Notes: generated from the sequence alone by a model not told the origin. Counted from the first letter of the stretch, positions 1 through 8,049 are shown. The stretch: DNA of 64,000 nucleotides from Marivita geojedonensis (GCF_002115805.1 NZ_JFKC01000001.1:248001-312000); one strand, 5' to 3'. Numbers and translations are program-made.

Positions 1-1
1 G

Positions 2-685
2 GCTGCGATCATCTTCGATCTTCTGAACAACGGGCAAAAAGGCTGGGCAGAGAACCCCTATCCAGCGCTGGGGCGACAGGCGCTGACCGAAACAGGCCAA
101 GACTTCGCCCTCGGTACAGCAGGTGCCGGAACCGGTGCAACCGATGCCCAGCACAAGGGAGGGTTGGGGTCCGCGTCGATGGTCTTACCAGATGGCACCA
201 CCATCGGCGCGCTCGTGGTGGTGAACGCATTGGGAAGTGCAACAACGCCATCCGGAAGACACTTCTGGGCGGCACCCTTCGAGATCGGTGATGAGTTCGG
301 TAGGCTGGGGCCTGATCCGACTTCCAATCTCCAAAACCTTCCGCCCAGTCGCAAGACTGCGGCGATGGCGCAGCATGGCAATACCACCATCGGTGTCGTC
401 GCCACCGATGCCACGCTGGACAAAGCGGCATGCAAAAGATTGGCCACGGCAGCGCATGACGGGTTCGCGCGGGCACTGGTGCCCTCGCACACGCCCTATG
501 ACGGCGATCTGATCTTTGCATCCAGCACCGCACGACGCGGCCCGCCCTCCGACGAGGTAATGCCTTTGCTTGGGCACTACGCCGCGACCTGCATGGCGCG
601 CGCAATAGCTCGCGCGATCTGGGAGGCGACACCGAGCACCGGTGACGCTCTACCGACCTTCCGTCAGGAACTGGGGCAAAACTGA
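2..685 (+). CDS. P1 family peptidase (DmpA/S58 type), 5' part missing
   Basis: The reading frame is open from base 2 and ends at a TGA at 683-685, so only the C-terminal 227 residues are inside the window. They contain GAGTGA and then GGLGSAS. In the DmpA/S58 self-processing aminopeptidases this Gly-Ser is the autocleavage site and the Ser (codon 170-172) becomes the N-terminal nucleophile of the beta chain. The later text (IGVVATDATLDKAAC, then HTPYDGDLIF) fits the conserved beta-chain core. Such enzymes release N-terminal residues from amides or short peptides; the substrate cannot be told from sequence. It converges on the leftward operon ending at 722. Family assignment is fairly secure. 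Confidence 0.85.
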   Translation, partial: AAIIFDLLNNGQKGWAENPYPALGRQALTETGQDFALGTAGAGTGATDAQHKGGLGSASMVLPDGTTIGALVVVNALGSATTPSGRHFWAAPFEIGDEFGRLGPDPTSNLQNLPPSRKTAAMAQHGNTTIGVVATDATLDKAACKRLATAAHDGFARALVPSHTPYDGDLIFASSTARRGPPSDEVMPLLGHYAATCMARAIARAIWEATPSTGDALPTFRQELGQN

Positions 686-697
686 CCCTTCAGTTTT

Positions 698-721
698 GCA
701 AACTCCATCATTGGGGTTTGC
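698..721. terminator. Hairpin between convergent genes
   Basis: GCAAACTCC (698-706) pairs with GGGGTTTGC (713-721), one G-T pair included, around a 6-base loop. It fills the gap between the stop of the P1 peptidase and the stop of the sseB-like gene. Neither side has a clean T-run, so it is a weak or bidirectional terminator at best. Confidence 0.4.
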
Positions 722-1513
722 TCACCGCAGGATCGGCGGTTTCTCAGGATCACTCCCCGGCGCGACGCGCTCGATGCGCGCGGGCGCTTCGGGTTCCGGC
801 AGGTCAAAGCGCAAACCAACCCGCGCCAACTGCGCCGTCACCGGATCGCTGTCGCGCAAGAACACCACATCCAGCGCTGCGGCTTCCAGGCCGGAAAACA
901 CCAGCGCTTCCTGTATGGCTCGGGCCAATGCCCCTTCTGCACCGGGGACAGCGCCGGTAAACCCGATCAGATGTCCACGCGCACCGGTGTCATAGACCAC
1001 TTCGGCGAGATAGCCGCGCCGGGCCAGACCGGTTGCCGTGCGCAGCTTGGCGTCAATCGCTTCGAGCAGACCATCCGGCAACGCCCCCGGCGCGCGCAAT
1101 TCTTCCGGACGCGCTTCTGCCTCGGATGGGCCTTGCGCCACGGTTTCCGCCAACCAATCCACTGCTTCCGCGGGCAGCAGGATTGAGGACGGCGCAACTT
1201 CGGGGTTCAGCGCGATACCGATCCCCTGCCCGGCCAGCATCCCGACAATGGAACGCCCCGACAAAGCGGCATATGGCACCACGCGGCCCGCGAAAGCGCC
1301 CAAACGATCCTCGGTGTCAAACACCAGCACAAACCGCGCATCGCCCAGATCGAAAAGCTCCGGTTCTGCCTGATCACCCTCAGCCTCGCGGACGAGCATC
1401 AGAAACAGTTCGGCTTCGGCCAAACGGTCGTAGAACCGCAGACGCAGCGCGTCCGCATCAGGGGCCGCCTCCATCGCCGCATGGGCGTGATCCAACGGGG
1501 TTTGCAAACTCAT
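722..1513 (-). CDS. SseB-family protein
   Basis: 263 residues from an ATG at 1513, which overlaps the uracil-DNA glycosylase stop by four bases (ATGA). An in-frame open stretch continues upstream to 1777, but that part is antisense to the real glycosylase gene. The N-terminal half (about residues 15-125: LRLRFYDRLAEAELFLML, then ARFVLVFDTEDRLGAF) matches the SseB N-terminal domain. The C-terminal half has the second SseB-like alpha/beta module. Members are cytosolic and poorly characterised; enterobacterial SseB has been linked to serine sensitivity. It is last in the ribA operon. The family call is good, the function unknown. Confidence 0.8.
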   Translation of the reverse strand: MSLQTPLDHAHAAMEAAPDADALRLRFYDRLAEAELFLMLVREAEGDQAEPELFDLGDARFVLVFDTEDRLGAFAGRVVPYAALSGRSIVGMLAGQGIGIALNPEVAPSSILLPAEAVDWLAETVAQGPSEAEARPEELRAPGALPDGLLEAIDAKLRTATGLARRGYLAEVVYDTGARGHLIGFTGAVPGAEGALARAIQEALVFSGLEAAALDVVFLRDSDPVTAQLARVGLRFDLPEPEAPARIERVAPGSDPEKPPILR

Positions 1514-2091
1514 GCCATCACCTCCTGCACCCGGGCGCGCAGAGCGGGCAGCACCTCGGCCTCGAACCACGGGTTTTTCTTGATCCATGCCGTATTGCGC
1601 CAGCTTGGATGCGGCAAGGGCAGAACCGACGGCCAATGGTCGCGCCATGAACGTACGGTTTCGGTCACACCTGCCTTGGTCCCAAGGTGGTATTTGTGCG
1701 CATAGCCGCCAACGACCAGCTTCAGCGGCACATCTCCGACGTGGTCCAGCACTTCCACATGCCACGTCTTGCGGCAAATCGCGGGGGGCGGCAGATCAGA
1801 ACCCGCCGCATCATAGCCGGGAAAGCAGAAACCCATCGGAACAATAGCAATGCGGCTCTTATCGTAGAACGCAGCACGATCGAGGCCCAACCAATCCCGT
1901 AGGCGGTCGCCTGACGGGTCGTCAAAAGGCTTGCGGCTGATGTGCGCGCGCATCCCTGGCGCCTGTGAACAGATCAGCAGCCGCGCGCCCGGTCGGAACC
2001 AGACCACGGGCTTCGGCCTGTGACGGGTTGCGGTGGCGGCGAAACGGTCGGCGCACAATGTGCAGTTGGAAAGGCGGTCCTGAACGGTCAT
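1510..2091 (-). CDS. Uracil-DNA glycosylase family protein
   Basis: 193 residues. The N-terminal region has LLICSQAPGMRAH, corresponding to the water-activating loop (motif 1) of the UDG fold. The C-terminal region has LPLPHPSWRN, the HPSxRN-type motif 2. Only a CTLC pair is seen near the N-terminus, and the four-cysteine pattern of the iron-sulfur family 4/5 enzymes is not obvious, so this is probably the small UDG-like family rather than a classical Ung. The expected role is removal of uracil or deaminated bases, or a related DNA-repair task. It lies 25 bases after the L,D-transpeptidase gene and overlaps sseB by ATGA, so it is probably co-transcribed with both. Confidence 0.82.
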   Translation of the reverse strand: MTVQDRLSNCTLCADRFAATATRHRPKPVVWFRPGARLLICSQAPGMRAHISRKPFDDPSGDRLRDWLGLDRAAFYDKSRIAIVPMGFCFPGYDAAGSDLPPPAICRKTWHVEVLDHVGDVPLKLVVGGYAHKYHLGTKAGVTETVRSWRDHWPSVLPLPHPSWRNTAWIKKNPWFEAEVLPALRARVQEVMA

Positions 2092-2116
2092 GCGTCCAGA
2101 TGTAATGTCCCGCGCC

Positions 2117-2623
2117 TCAGGTCAATGAGGCGGGCACGATCAGCCGGGTCTCATAGCGGATCAGTCCGGCGATCCGCTTCAGATGATCCGGTCGGAACGC
2201 AACACAGCCTTCGGTCGGATAGCCGGGACGACGCCAGCGATGCAGGAAAATCGCCGACCCCCGGCCCTTTTCGGCGCGCGGCCAGTTCCAGTCGGTCAGC
2301 AAAACCAGATCATAGAGTGGATCAGCCCGGCGCAGGGTTTCGTGGCTATAGGGGTAAGGCGCACGCACCAGGAGGTTGTAATCCTCGTGCGTGGGATCGT
2401 CGGACCACAGATCCCCCGGTCGGATCGGCAGTGCCCAATCCACGGGACGTGCCATCCGGTCGGGACGGTAGAGAAAGCCAACAATCCGATGCACCCCGAC
2501 AGGCGTCGCGCCATCGCCTTCGCGCTTGTCGGCTCGGATACCGCCTTTGCCGATGGTGCAAGGCCACATGCGCCCCATGAAGCGCAGACCCTGACGGGTC
2601 AGAACCATGTCCTGCGGCGTCAC
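2117..2623 (-). CDS. L,D-transpeptidase (YkuD-like) domain protein
   Basis: 168 residues starting with GTG at 2623, which overlaps the ribA stop (GTGA); an AGGG sits 7-8 bases upstream. The C-terminal part shows the YkuD signature: a histidine in IFLHRW and then PTEGCVAF, giving the catalytic Cys in the H-(x14-17)-S/T-x-G-C pattern. Such enzymes form 3-3 cross-links in peptidoglycan or attach proteins to it. I see no convincing signal peptide or transmembrane segment, which is odd for a periplasmic enzyme, although this short Rhodobacteraceae/Rhizobiales form commonly lacks one. It is second in the ribA operon. Confidence 0.85.
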   Translation of the reverse strand: MTPQDMVLTRQGLRFMGRMWPCTIGKGGIRADKREGDGATPVGVHRIVGFLYRPDRMARPVDWALPIRPGDLWSDDPTHEDYNLLVRAPYPYSHETLRRADPLYDLVLLTDWNWPRAEKGRGSAIFLHRWRRPGYPTEGCVAFRPDHLKRIAGLIRYETRLIVPASLT

Positions 2624-3708
2624 AGAAGATGCCCTGACTTGCGCGCCTTGGTGGCGAGATAGTCTGTATTGTGCGGGTTTTCCCCGACTTTCAGCGGCAC
2701 ACGTTCAGCGACGGTGATGCCCTGTTTCTCCATCATCGCAATCTTGGCCGGATTGTTCGTCATCAGCCGGACCGACCCGAACCCCAGCTTGCGCAGCAGT
2801 TCCGCGCCGATGCGGAAATCCCGTTCGTCATCTTCAAAGCCCAACCGGTGATTGGCCTCGACCGTGTCGAACCCCTGATCCTGCAGGGCATAGGCACGCA
2901 TCTTGTTGGCGAGGCCGATCCCGCGCCCTTCCTGATTGAGATATAGAAGAACGCCTTCGCCGGCCTCACCCATGGCCTCGAGGGCCGCATTGAGCTGTGG
3001 TCCGCAGTCGCATTTCAGACTTCCCAGAAGATCGCCCGTGAAGCATGCCGAGTGCAGGCGAGCAAGAACCGGTTTCACCCGGTCGGGATGGCCGATTTCG
3101 ATGGCGTAGTGCTCTTCCGATCCATCTTCGGGACGGAAGACGTGCAGGCGGGCGTTCTGTGCCGCGCGCAGTGGCACCCGCGCGGCGACAACCTCTTCAA
3201 ACAGAACGGAGGCTCCCAATCGTGGCGCAGCCGTGTCGGGATCGATCCTCGTGAGTGCATGATCAGATGCAAATTCTGCAGCATCCTCAACCGGGGCAGT
3301 AACGACCGCAGGCAGGAGCCGCGCGGACTTGGCAAGCGTGACCGCCAACCGGTGCAACTGCGCGTCACCGTCACGCCGGATACGCAGCGGTCCCTTCATC
3401 GGATGGCTCAGATCATCCGCTGGATCAGCGACAGCCTGCACCCATTCGAGGGTCGCGTCCTTTGGCAAGGCCACCCGCGCGATGTCACCGTCGTAAGCCG
3501 GCGCCTTGAGGGTCGTCGCGCGGCGCCCTGTCAGAACAAGATCGACATCGGGGCCAAGCGCGATCACGTCGGCCAAACGCTGTGGGCCCAGAGACTCCAC
3601 AGACAGCACCAGCAGCCCATGATCCGATCCGAGAACCACCGGCACACCCATGCGCAGATCAGCCCGCGCGCGAGCCAAAAGATCGGTAATGTCGGGTGAG
3701 AGCGTCAT
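2620..3708 (-). CDS. ribA: GTP cyclohydrolase II with N-terminal extension
   Basis: 362 residues from the ATG at 3708. Residues about 170-360 are a full GTP cyclohydrolase II: RLHSACFTGDLLGSLKCDCG carries the zinc-binding C-x10-C-x-C cysteines, then LYLNQEGRGIGLANK and TNNPAKIAMM. It converts GTP to 2,5-diamino-6-ribosylamino-pyrimidinone phosphate, the first step of riboflavin synthesis. The first 165 residues are not needed for this fold. They roughly resemble the placement of a RibB domain, but I cannot see the acidic RibB motif (DDEDRENEGD-like), so DHBP synthase activity is not supported. It heads the leftward operon with the L,D-transpeptidase, UDG and sseB genes, and is divergent from the response regulator. 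Confidence 0.93.
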   Translation of the reverse strand: MTLSPDITDLLARARADLRMGVPVVLGSDHGLLVLSVESLGPQRLADVIALGPDVDLVLTGRRATTLKAPAYDGDIARVALPKDATLEWVQAVADPADDLSHPMKGPLRIRRDGDAQLHRLAVTLAKSARLLPAVVTAPVEDAAEFASDHALTRIDPDTAAPRLGASVLFEEVVAARVPLRAAQNARLHVFRPEDGSEEHYAIEIGHPDRVKPVLARLHSACFTGDLLGSLKCDCGPQLNAALEAMGEAGEGVLLYLNQEGRGIGLANKMRAYALQDQGFDTVEANHRLGFEDDERDFRIGAELLRKLGFGSVRLMTNNPAKIAMMEKQGITVAERVPLKVGENPHNTDYLATKARKSGHLL

Positions 3709-3866
3709 GTGTGCGATGATAACCCAAGGGGGGCATTGCAACAAAAGACCCCGATTTATGAAACAATTGCCCCCTTCATACACGAGGCCGTGAAACACTT
3801 GCAGCAATTCTTGCCCGCGTGCAACGCCTTGCCCATGTCACGGGAAAGCGATGGAGACACACCGAC

Positions 3867-4553
3867 ATGGCACAGCTCAAGAATATCCTTCTGGTCGATG
3901 ACGACGACGACCTGCGCGAGGCGCTTGCAGAGCAACTCGTGATAACCGAAGACTTCGAAGTGTTCGAGGCCGATTGCGGAACCGCCGCGATGGGTCGTGT
4001 AAAAGAACAGCTTTACGATCTGATCATCCTTGACGTGGGCTTGCCAGACACAGACGGGCGCGAACTATGCCGGCTGATGCGTAAGCAGGGGGTAAAAGCG
4101 CCTGTGCTGATGCTCACGGGTCATGACTCCGATGCCGATACGATCCTTGGCCTTGACGCCGGCGCCAATGACTATGTCACCAAGCCGTTCAAATTCCCGG
4201 TGCTCCTCGCTCGTATTCGTGCGCAACTGCGCCAGCATGAACAATCCGAAGACGCGGTCTTCTCTCTCGGACCGTATACGTTCAAACCGTCGATGAAACT
4301 GCTGGTGACGGAGGATGACAAGAAGATCCGCCTGACCGAGAAAGAGACAAACATTCTCAAGTTTCTCTACCGTTCGACCGACGGTGTGGTGGCCCGCGAC
4401 ACTCTGCTGCATGAAGTCTGGGGGTATAACGCCGGTGTCACGACGCACACGCTGGAAACCCATATTTACCGACTGCGTCAAAAGATTGAACCGGATCCCT
4501 CAAACGCGCGTTTGCTGGTTACGGAGTCGGGGGGCTACCGGCTGGTGTCTTAA
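3867..4553 (+). CDS. OmpR-family response regulator, orphan
   Basis: 228 residues from ATG 3867, with a GGAG about 11 bases upstream; a longer frame from 3819 is possible but lacks support. Receiver domain 5-120: the acidic run at D11-D15, phospho-acceptor D56 in LIILDVGLPD, and the conserved Lys in YVTKPFK. The C-terminal winged helix (about 130-228) has LTEKETNILKFLYR and a recognition region around THTLETHIYRLRQKI. It should be a phosphorylation-controlled DNA-binding regulator. No histidine kinase gene adjoins it. The receiver start resembles CenR-type alphaproteobacterial regulators, but I would not assign that name without a tree. It is followed by the FNR box and terminator at 4568-4696. 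Confidence 0.9.
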   Translation: MAQLKNILLVDDDDDLREALAEQLVITEDFEVFEADCGTAAMGRVKEQLYDLIILDVGLPDTDGRELCRLMRKQGVKAPVLMLTGHDSDADTILGLDAGANDYVTKPFKFPVLLARIRAQLRQHEQSEDAVFSLGPYTFKPSMKLLVTEDDKKIRLTEKETNILKFLYRSTDGVVARDTLLHEVWGYNAGVTTHTLETHIYRLRQKIEPDPSNARLLVTESGGYRLVS

Positions 4554-4567
4554 GACCTTCGTCGATT

Positions 4568-4607
4568 TTGATTCAGATCAAAGAAGCATGATACGCGTAT
4601 CTTTAAT
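4568..4607 (+). promoter_or_regulatory. Perfect FNR-type box with downstream -10-like element
   Basis: TTGATTCAGATCAA at 4568-4581 is an exact TTGAT-N4-ATCAA palindrome, the consensus for FNR/FnrL (and very close to Dnr/Nnr) regulators. TTTAAT at 4602-4607 would serve as a -10 element. With a start near 4613-4616, the box centre (4574.5) falls at about -39 to -41, the spacing of class II FNR-activated promoters. The site lies 15 bases after the response regulator stop, and the gene on the other strand ends at 4697. It therefore precedes no protein gene, which points to a non-coding transcript. Confidence 0.6.
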
Positions 4608-4613
4608 CCGGAT

Positions 4614-4697
4614 ATCAACAGTTCCCGTCGCATATGCGGGTCATCATATGCACCTCCCTGTTGGACCTGGCCCCGGATTTTTCCGGGGTCTTTTTTC
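4614..4697 (+). ncRNA. Candidate FNR-controlled small RNA
   Basis: This is the stretch between the inferred start of the FNR-type promoter and the T-run of a strong intrinsic terminator, giving an RNA of about 80-85 nt with no coding potential. It contains a short GC hairpin around CCCG...CGGG (4624-4640), then an unpaired pyrimidine stretch CACCTCCCT (4651-4659) able to pair with Shine-Dalgarno sequences. The terminator stem begins at 4669. FNR-dependent small RNAs (E. coli FnrS) and CCUCC-loop sRNAs of alphaproteobacteria are established precedents. This particular RNA is inferred from sequence only. The alternative is that the terminator simply ends the response-regulator mRNA and the box is fortuitous. 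Confidence 0.45.
4669..4696 (+). terminator. Strong intrinsic terminator
   Basis: GGCCCCGGA (4669-4677) pairs with TCCGGGGTC (4682-4690, one G-T pair) around TTTT, followed by six T (4691-4696). It would end the response-regulator transcript and any transcript from the FNR-type promoter at 4568-4607. Confidence 0.9.
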
Positions 4698-5236
4698 TAG
4701 TAAAGACTGATTTCGCGTACCGACACATCGGCTTCGAAGTCATCGCCATATGCAACAATCGCAAGGCTGTTTACCTCTGACGCGGAAAACATCGCTGGAA
4801 TGCCCATATGCGACGGACTGAACATATCCAGAGGAATGTCGATGGTCTGCCAGCTGACGGGTGCCACGAAAGACGCGCGGTATGAATGCCATACGCGGGA
4901 CAACCGCGGTGTCTTGAGGAACACATGATACCGTGCGCCATTTCCCTTGACCGTGAGGCGCAATCCTTGGACCGAGTCAGGCCAGCTTTCGGAAAATCGT
5001 CGGCGCACCTGGATGAAACCGCCGTTGTTATCGGTGCTGACCTGTCCCCGAAGATGGATCATTGCGTCAAGTCCCTGTCCGATGATCCCAGCCGTACCCG
5101 TCGAAACACCGCCCATGACGCTGTCTGAGACATAGGTCCAGCGCGCATTTGCATCGCCGCTGAAATCTTCGAATGTGGTTTCCGCAACCACCTGTCCTGC
5201 AAGCATCAGACCACCTACCAGCGTTTTCCATCCCAT
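4697..5236 (-). CDS. CIA30-like protein, exported
   Basis: 179 residues. It starts with a signal peptide (residues 1-18, ending around VVAE). It continues with TTFEDFSGDANARWTYVSDS and VMGGVSTG, the hallmark of CIA30 (complex I intermediate-associated protein 30), and ends in the jelly-roll-like strand pattern of that family. In mitochondria the homologue NDUFAF1 helps complex I assembly. Bacterial members are usually annotated by similarity only, and an exported form cannot act on the cytosolic arm directly. It is a single gene, convergent with the response regulator and followed leftward by no terminator of its own; the pnp terminator lies just upstream at 5267-5292. Confidence 0.82.
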   Translation of the reverse strand: MGWKTLVGGLMLAGQVVAETTFEDFSGDANARWTYVSDSVMGGVSTGTAGIIGQGLDAMIHLRGQVSTDNNGGFIQVRRRFSESWPDSVQGLRLTVKGNGARYHVFLKTPRLSRVWHSYRASFVAPVSWQTIDIPLDMFSPSHMGIPAMFSASEVNSLAIVAYGDDFEADVSVREISLY

Positions 5237-5266
5237 GACGGGGACTTAGCTCATTGTGCAAATAAA

Positions 5267-5292
5267 GAAAGCGCCCCCGAAGGAGCGCTTTC
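5267..5292 (-). terminator. pnp terminator
   Basis: GAAAGCGC pairs with GCGCTTTC around a 10-base loop. Read on the minus strand, it is followed by TTTATTT. It lies 27 bases after the pnp stop. Confidence 0.88.
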
Positions 5293-5318
5293 ATTTCAAC
5301 AACTTGACAAGACGCGAA

Positions 5319-7460
5319 TTACTCGGCGTCTTCCTTCTTTTTCTCCGGCGCGATTTCTTCGCCGGTTTCCTGATCGACCATCTTCATGGCGAGGCGAACC
5401 TTGCCGCGGTCATCGAAGCCCAGAAGCTTCACGTAGACTTCCTGGCCTTCCTTCAACACATCCGACGGATGGTTCAGGCGGCGGTTCTCGATCTGAGACA
5501 CATGCACCAGGCCATCGCGTTTGCCAAAGAAGTTCACGAAGGCGCCGAAGTCGACGATCTTCACGACCTTGCCCTTGTAGATATGGCCTTCTTCCGGCTC
5601 TGCCACGATCGAATGGATCATGTCATAGGCCTTCTGAATCGCTTCACCATTCGGGCTGGCGATCTTGATGATGCCGTCGTCGTTGATGTCGACCTTGGCA
5701 CCGGAGACTTCGACGATCTCGCGGATGACCTTACCGCCCGAGCCGATCACTTCGCGGATCTTGTCGGTCGGGATCTGCATGGTCTCGATACGCGGCGCGT
5801 GGATCGAGAACTCGGCAGCGCCGGTGAGTGCCTTGGCCATTTCGCCGAGGATGTGCATCCGGCCTGCCTTGGCCTGAGCGAGGGCGGTCTTCATGATCTC
5901 GGGCGTGATGCCCGCGACCTTGATGTCCATCTGCAGCGAGGTGATGCCGTTTTCGGTCCCTGCCACTTTGAAGTCCATATCGCCAAGATGGTCTTCATCT
6001 CCGAGGATATCGGTCAGAACCGCGTAAGAGCCATCCTCTTCGAGGATCAGACCCATGGCCACACCAGCCACAGCGGACTTGAGAGGAACACCCGCATCCA
6101 TCATGGACAGGGAACCACCGCAGACCGACGCCATCGAGGACGAACCGTTGGATTCCGTGATCTCGGACACCACGCGAATGGTGTAGGGGAAATCCGTAGC
6201 TGCGGGCAGAACCGCCTGAAGGGCACGCCATGCGAGCTTCCCGTGACCGATTTCGCGACGTCCCGGAGGGCCGACGCGGCCGGCTTCACCAACCGAATAG
6301 GGCGGGAAGTTGTAGTGCAGCAGGAAGTTCGACCGGAAGTTCCCGTGCAGCGCGTCGATGATCTGTTCGTCATCGCCGGTTCCGAGCGTGGTCACAACCA
6401 GACCCTGAGTTTCACCACGTGTGAAGAGCGCGGAGCCATGCGTACGAGGCAGCAGGCCGGTTTCACAGACGATATCACGCACTTCATCCAGCGCGCGACC
6501 GTCGATCCGCTTGCCGGTCTTGACGACATCGCCACGCAGAACGGAAGCTTCGAGCTTTTTCAGCGCGGAGCCGAGGTTTGCGTCTTCAAGCTGCTCTTCG
6601 GTCAGCGCTTCCATGATCGCCGCTTTGGCATCGGCGACAGCGGATGTGCGCTCCTGCTTGTCGGTGATCGCATAGGCTGCGCGGATCTTGTCTTCGCCGG
6701 CCGCTTTCACCGCGTCATAAAGATCGGAATAATCCGGCGGCTGGAAGTCGAATGGCTCTTTCGCAGCTTCTTCTGCCAGCGAGATGATGAGGTCGATCAC
6801 CGGCTGAATCTGCTCGTGCGCGAAAGTCACCGCACCCAGCATTTCGTCCTCAGTCAGTTCGTAGGCTTCCGATTCCACCATCATCACGGCGTCTTTGGTG
6901 CCCGCAACAACGAGGTCGAGACGCTGCTCGGGGTTGTTGCGCAGCTGATCCATATCCTCGACCTCGGGGTTGAGAATGTATTCGCCGTCGACATAGCCCA
7001 CGCGGCAGCCCGCGATCGGGCCCATGAACGGCGCGCCGGAAATGGTCAGGGCTGCAGACGCCGCGATCATCGCCACGATGTCCGGGTCGTTGACCAGATC
7101 GTGACTGAGCACGGTGCACATCACCAGAACTTCGTTCTTGAAGCCCGGCACAAAGAGCGGACGGATCGGACGGTCGATCAGGCGCGCGGTCAGCGTTTCC
7201 TTTTCGGTCGGACGCGCCTCGCGCTTGAAGAAGCCACCCGGGACTTTGCCCGCAGCGTAGTATTTTTCCTGGTAGTGGACGGTCAGCGGAAAGAAGTCCT
7301 GACCCGGTTTCGGCTGCTTGGCGAACGTCACGTTGGCCATGACAGACGTCTCGCCGAGGGTAGCGATCACGCTGCCATCGGCCTGACGGGCAACCTTGCC
7401 CGTTTCCAGTGTGAGCGTTTCCTCGCCCCACTGCATGCTTTTCGTCGTAATGTTGAACAT
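5319..7460 (-). CDS. pnp: Polyribonucleotide nucleotidyltransferase (PNPase)
   Basis: 713 residues starting MFNITTKS at 7460, 7 bases after an AGGA; an ATG directly before it (7463) is the alternative. Domain order: RNase PH 1 (about 1-140), helical domain, RNase PH 2 (about 310-460, with [19 protein letters not shown]), KH domain (about 550-610, GxxG in [12 protein letters not shown]), and S1 domain (about 620-690, [16 protein letters not shown]). It degrades RNA 3' to 5' phosphorolytically and is a core degradosome component. rpsO lies upstream on the same strand, as in most bacteria, but here a small plus-strand gene and an rpsO terminator come between them. Leader hairpins are described separately. 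Confidence 0.98.
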   Translation of the reverse strand: MFNITTKSMQWGEETLTLETGKVARQADGSVIATLGETSVMANVTFAKQPKPGQDFFPLTVHYQEKYYAAGKVPGGFFKREARPTEKETLTARLIDRPIRPLFVPGFKNEVLVMCTVLSHDLVNDPDIVAMIAASAALTISGAPFMGPIAGCRVGYVDGEYILNPEVEDMDQLRNNPEQRLDLVVAGTKDAVMMVESEAYELTEDEMLGAVTFAHEQIQPVIDLIISLAEEAAKEPFDFQPPDYSDLYDAVKAAGEDKIRAAYAITDKQERTSAVADAKAAIMEALTEEQLEDANLGSALKKLEASVLRGDVVKTGKRIDGRALDEVRDIVCETGLLPRTHGSALFTRGETQGLVVTTLGTGDDEQIIDALHGNFRSNFLLHYNFPPYSVGEAGRVGPPGRREIGHGKLAWRALQAVLPAATDFPYTIRVVSEITESNGSSSMASVCGGSLSMMDAGVPLKSAVAGVAMGLILEEDGSYAVLTDILGDEDHLGDMDFKVAGTENGITSLQMDIKVAGITPEIMKTALAQAKAGRMHILGEMAKALTGAAEFSIHAPRIETMQIPTDKIREVIGSGGKVIREIVEVSGAKVDINDDGIIKIASPNGEAIQKAYDMIHSIVAEPEEGHIYKGKVVKIVDFGAFVNFFGKRDGLVHVSQIENRRLNHPSDVLKEGQEVYVKLLGFDDRGKVRLAMKMVDQETGEEIAPEKKKEDAE

Positions 7461-7475
7461 CATCGTTTCCTGTAT

Positions 7476-7530
7476 GGGAGCACTCCCGGCCCTCCGGGTC
7501 TCCCGTTTGAATGGCGGCCCCATTGCCGCC
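7476..7530 (-). promoter_or_regulatory. Hairpins in the pnp leader
   Basis: Two perfect inverted repeats sit in the 60 bases before the pnp start: GGGAG-CA-CTCCC (7476-7487) and GGCGGC-N6-GCCGCC (7513-7530). In E. coli, PNPase represses itself through RNase III cleavage of a leader hairpin. A similar mechanism is plausible here but only inferred. Confidence 0.4.
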
Positions 7531-7621
7531 GACCCCTTCATCCATGTCATGCGCCGGGGTCACAGCGTCACGTCTCAGATGTGCGGGCCTTACAGGATTA
7601 CGCGCGCTTTGGAAAGGGACG

Positions 7622-7897
7622 ATGATGGGTCTTTACCGAAGCTTAACCGGCGACAGGCAAGGCTATGGCATGGAAATTATGGAACGTGACTGTCCCGAAA
7701 ATTGGATCGAACAGGTCTTCGCCGCGAAAGCCGTAACAAAGGGTGGGATCGTACGGCGTGCCGTTCCGTGGGTGGAACGCGAAATCGGACGGGAGCGATT
7801 TGTTCTCGAAGTGGAACAGCGCGGCTTTCATCTGCTTGAATGTGCAGGTCAATTCATCGTCATTTGTTCAGATGCACCCGTACGTCGCTGGCTGTGA
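7622..7897 (+). CDS. Small conserved-type protein between rpsO and pnp
   Basis: 91 codons from ATG 7622 (7625 is an equally good start), with AAAGGG just upstream. The text NWIEQVFAAKAV, then GGIVRRAVPWVEREIGRERF, then RGFHLLECAGQFIVIC looks like a compact alpha/beta protein. It resembles small Rhodobacteraceae proteins that databases often mislabel as phosphoribosylanthranilate isomerase; it is far too short for TrpF and has none of its barrel motifs. It lies on the plus strand between two leftward genes. The opposite strand has no comparable protein. I believe it is real but cannot give a function. Confidence 0.6.
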   Translation: MMGLYRSLTGDRQGYGMEIMERDCPENWIEQVFAAKAVTKGGIVRRAVPWVEREIGRERFVLEVEQRGFHLLECAGQFIVICSDAPVRRWL

Positions 7898-7963
7898 TGG
7901 ACAGCTCTGCCAAGAACGGCAAGGTCAATGCGCGGGGACACTTAACCTGTATCCTTGTTCGCG

Positions 7964-7990
7964 CCCCGAATTTTCTGCGAAAATTCGGGG
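7964..7990. repeat. Perfect AT-cored hairpin
   Basis: CCCCGAATTTT (7964-7974) and AAAATTCGGGG (7980-7990) form an 11-bp perfect stem with a 5-base loop, 66 bases after the small plus-strand gene. There is no T-run on either side. It may act as a bidirectional terminator or be a dispersed intergenic palindrome; two related AT-cored palindromes occur at 44283 and 48150. Confidence 0.55.
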
Positions 7991-8049
7991 ATTCTGATTA
8001 AGATAGGATTTAGATAACCGGATAAATTCGTCTGGCGGAGCACAGAACG

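Noticed and set aside
2620-3708. RibB activity (bifunctional RibBA)
   Set aside because: The N-terminal region lacks the DHBP synthase acidic motif.
5256-7625. A 789-codon plus-strand frame opposite pnp
   Set aside because: Histidine- and arginine-rich translation without domains; it is the complement of a GC-biased real gene.
7622-7897. Phosphoribosylanthranilate isomerase (TrpF)
   Set aside because: 91 residues, no TIM-barrel motifs; only a name that clings to similar small proteins.
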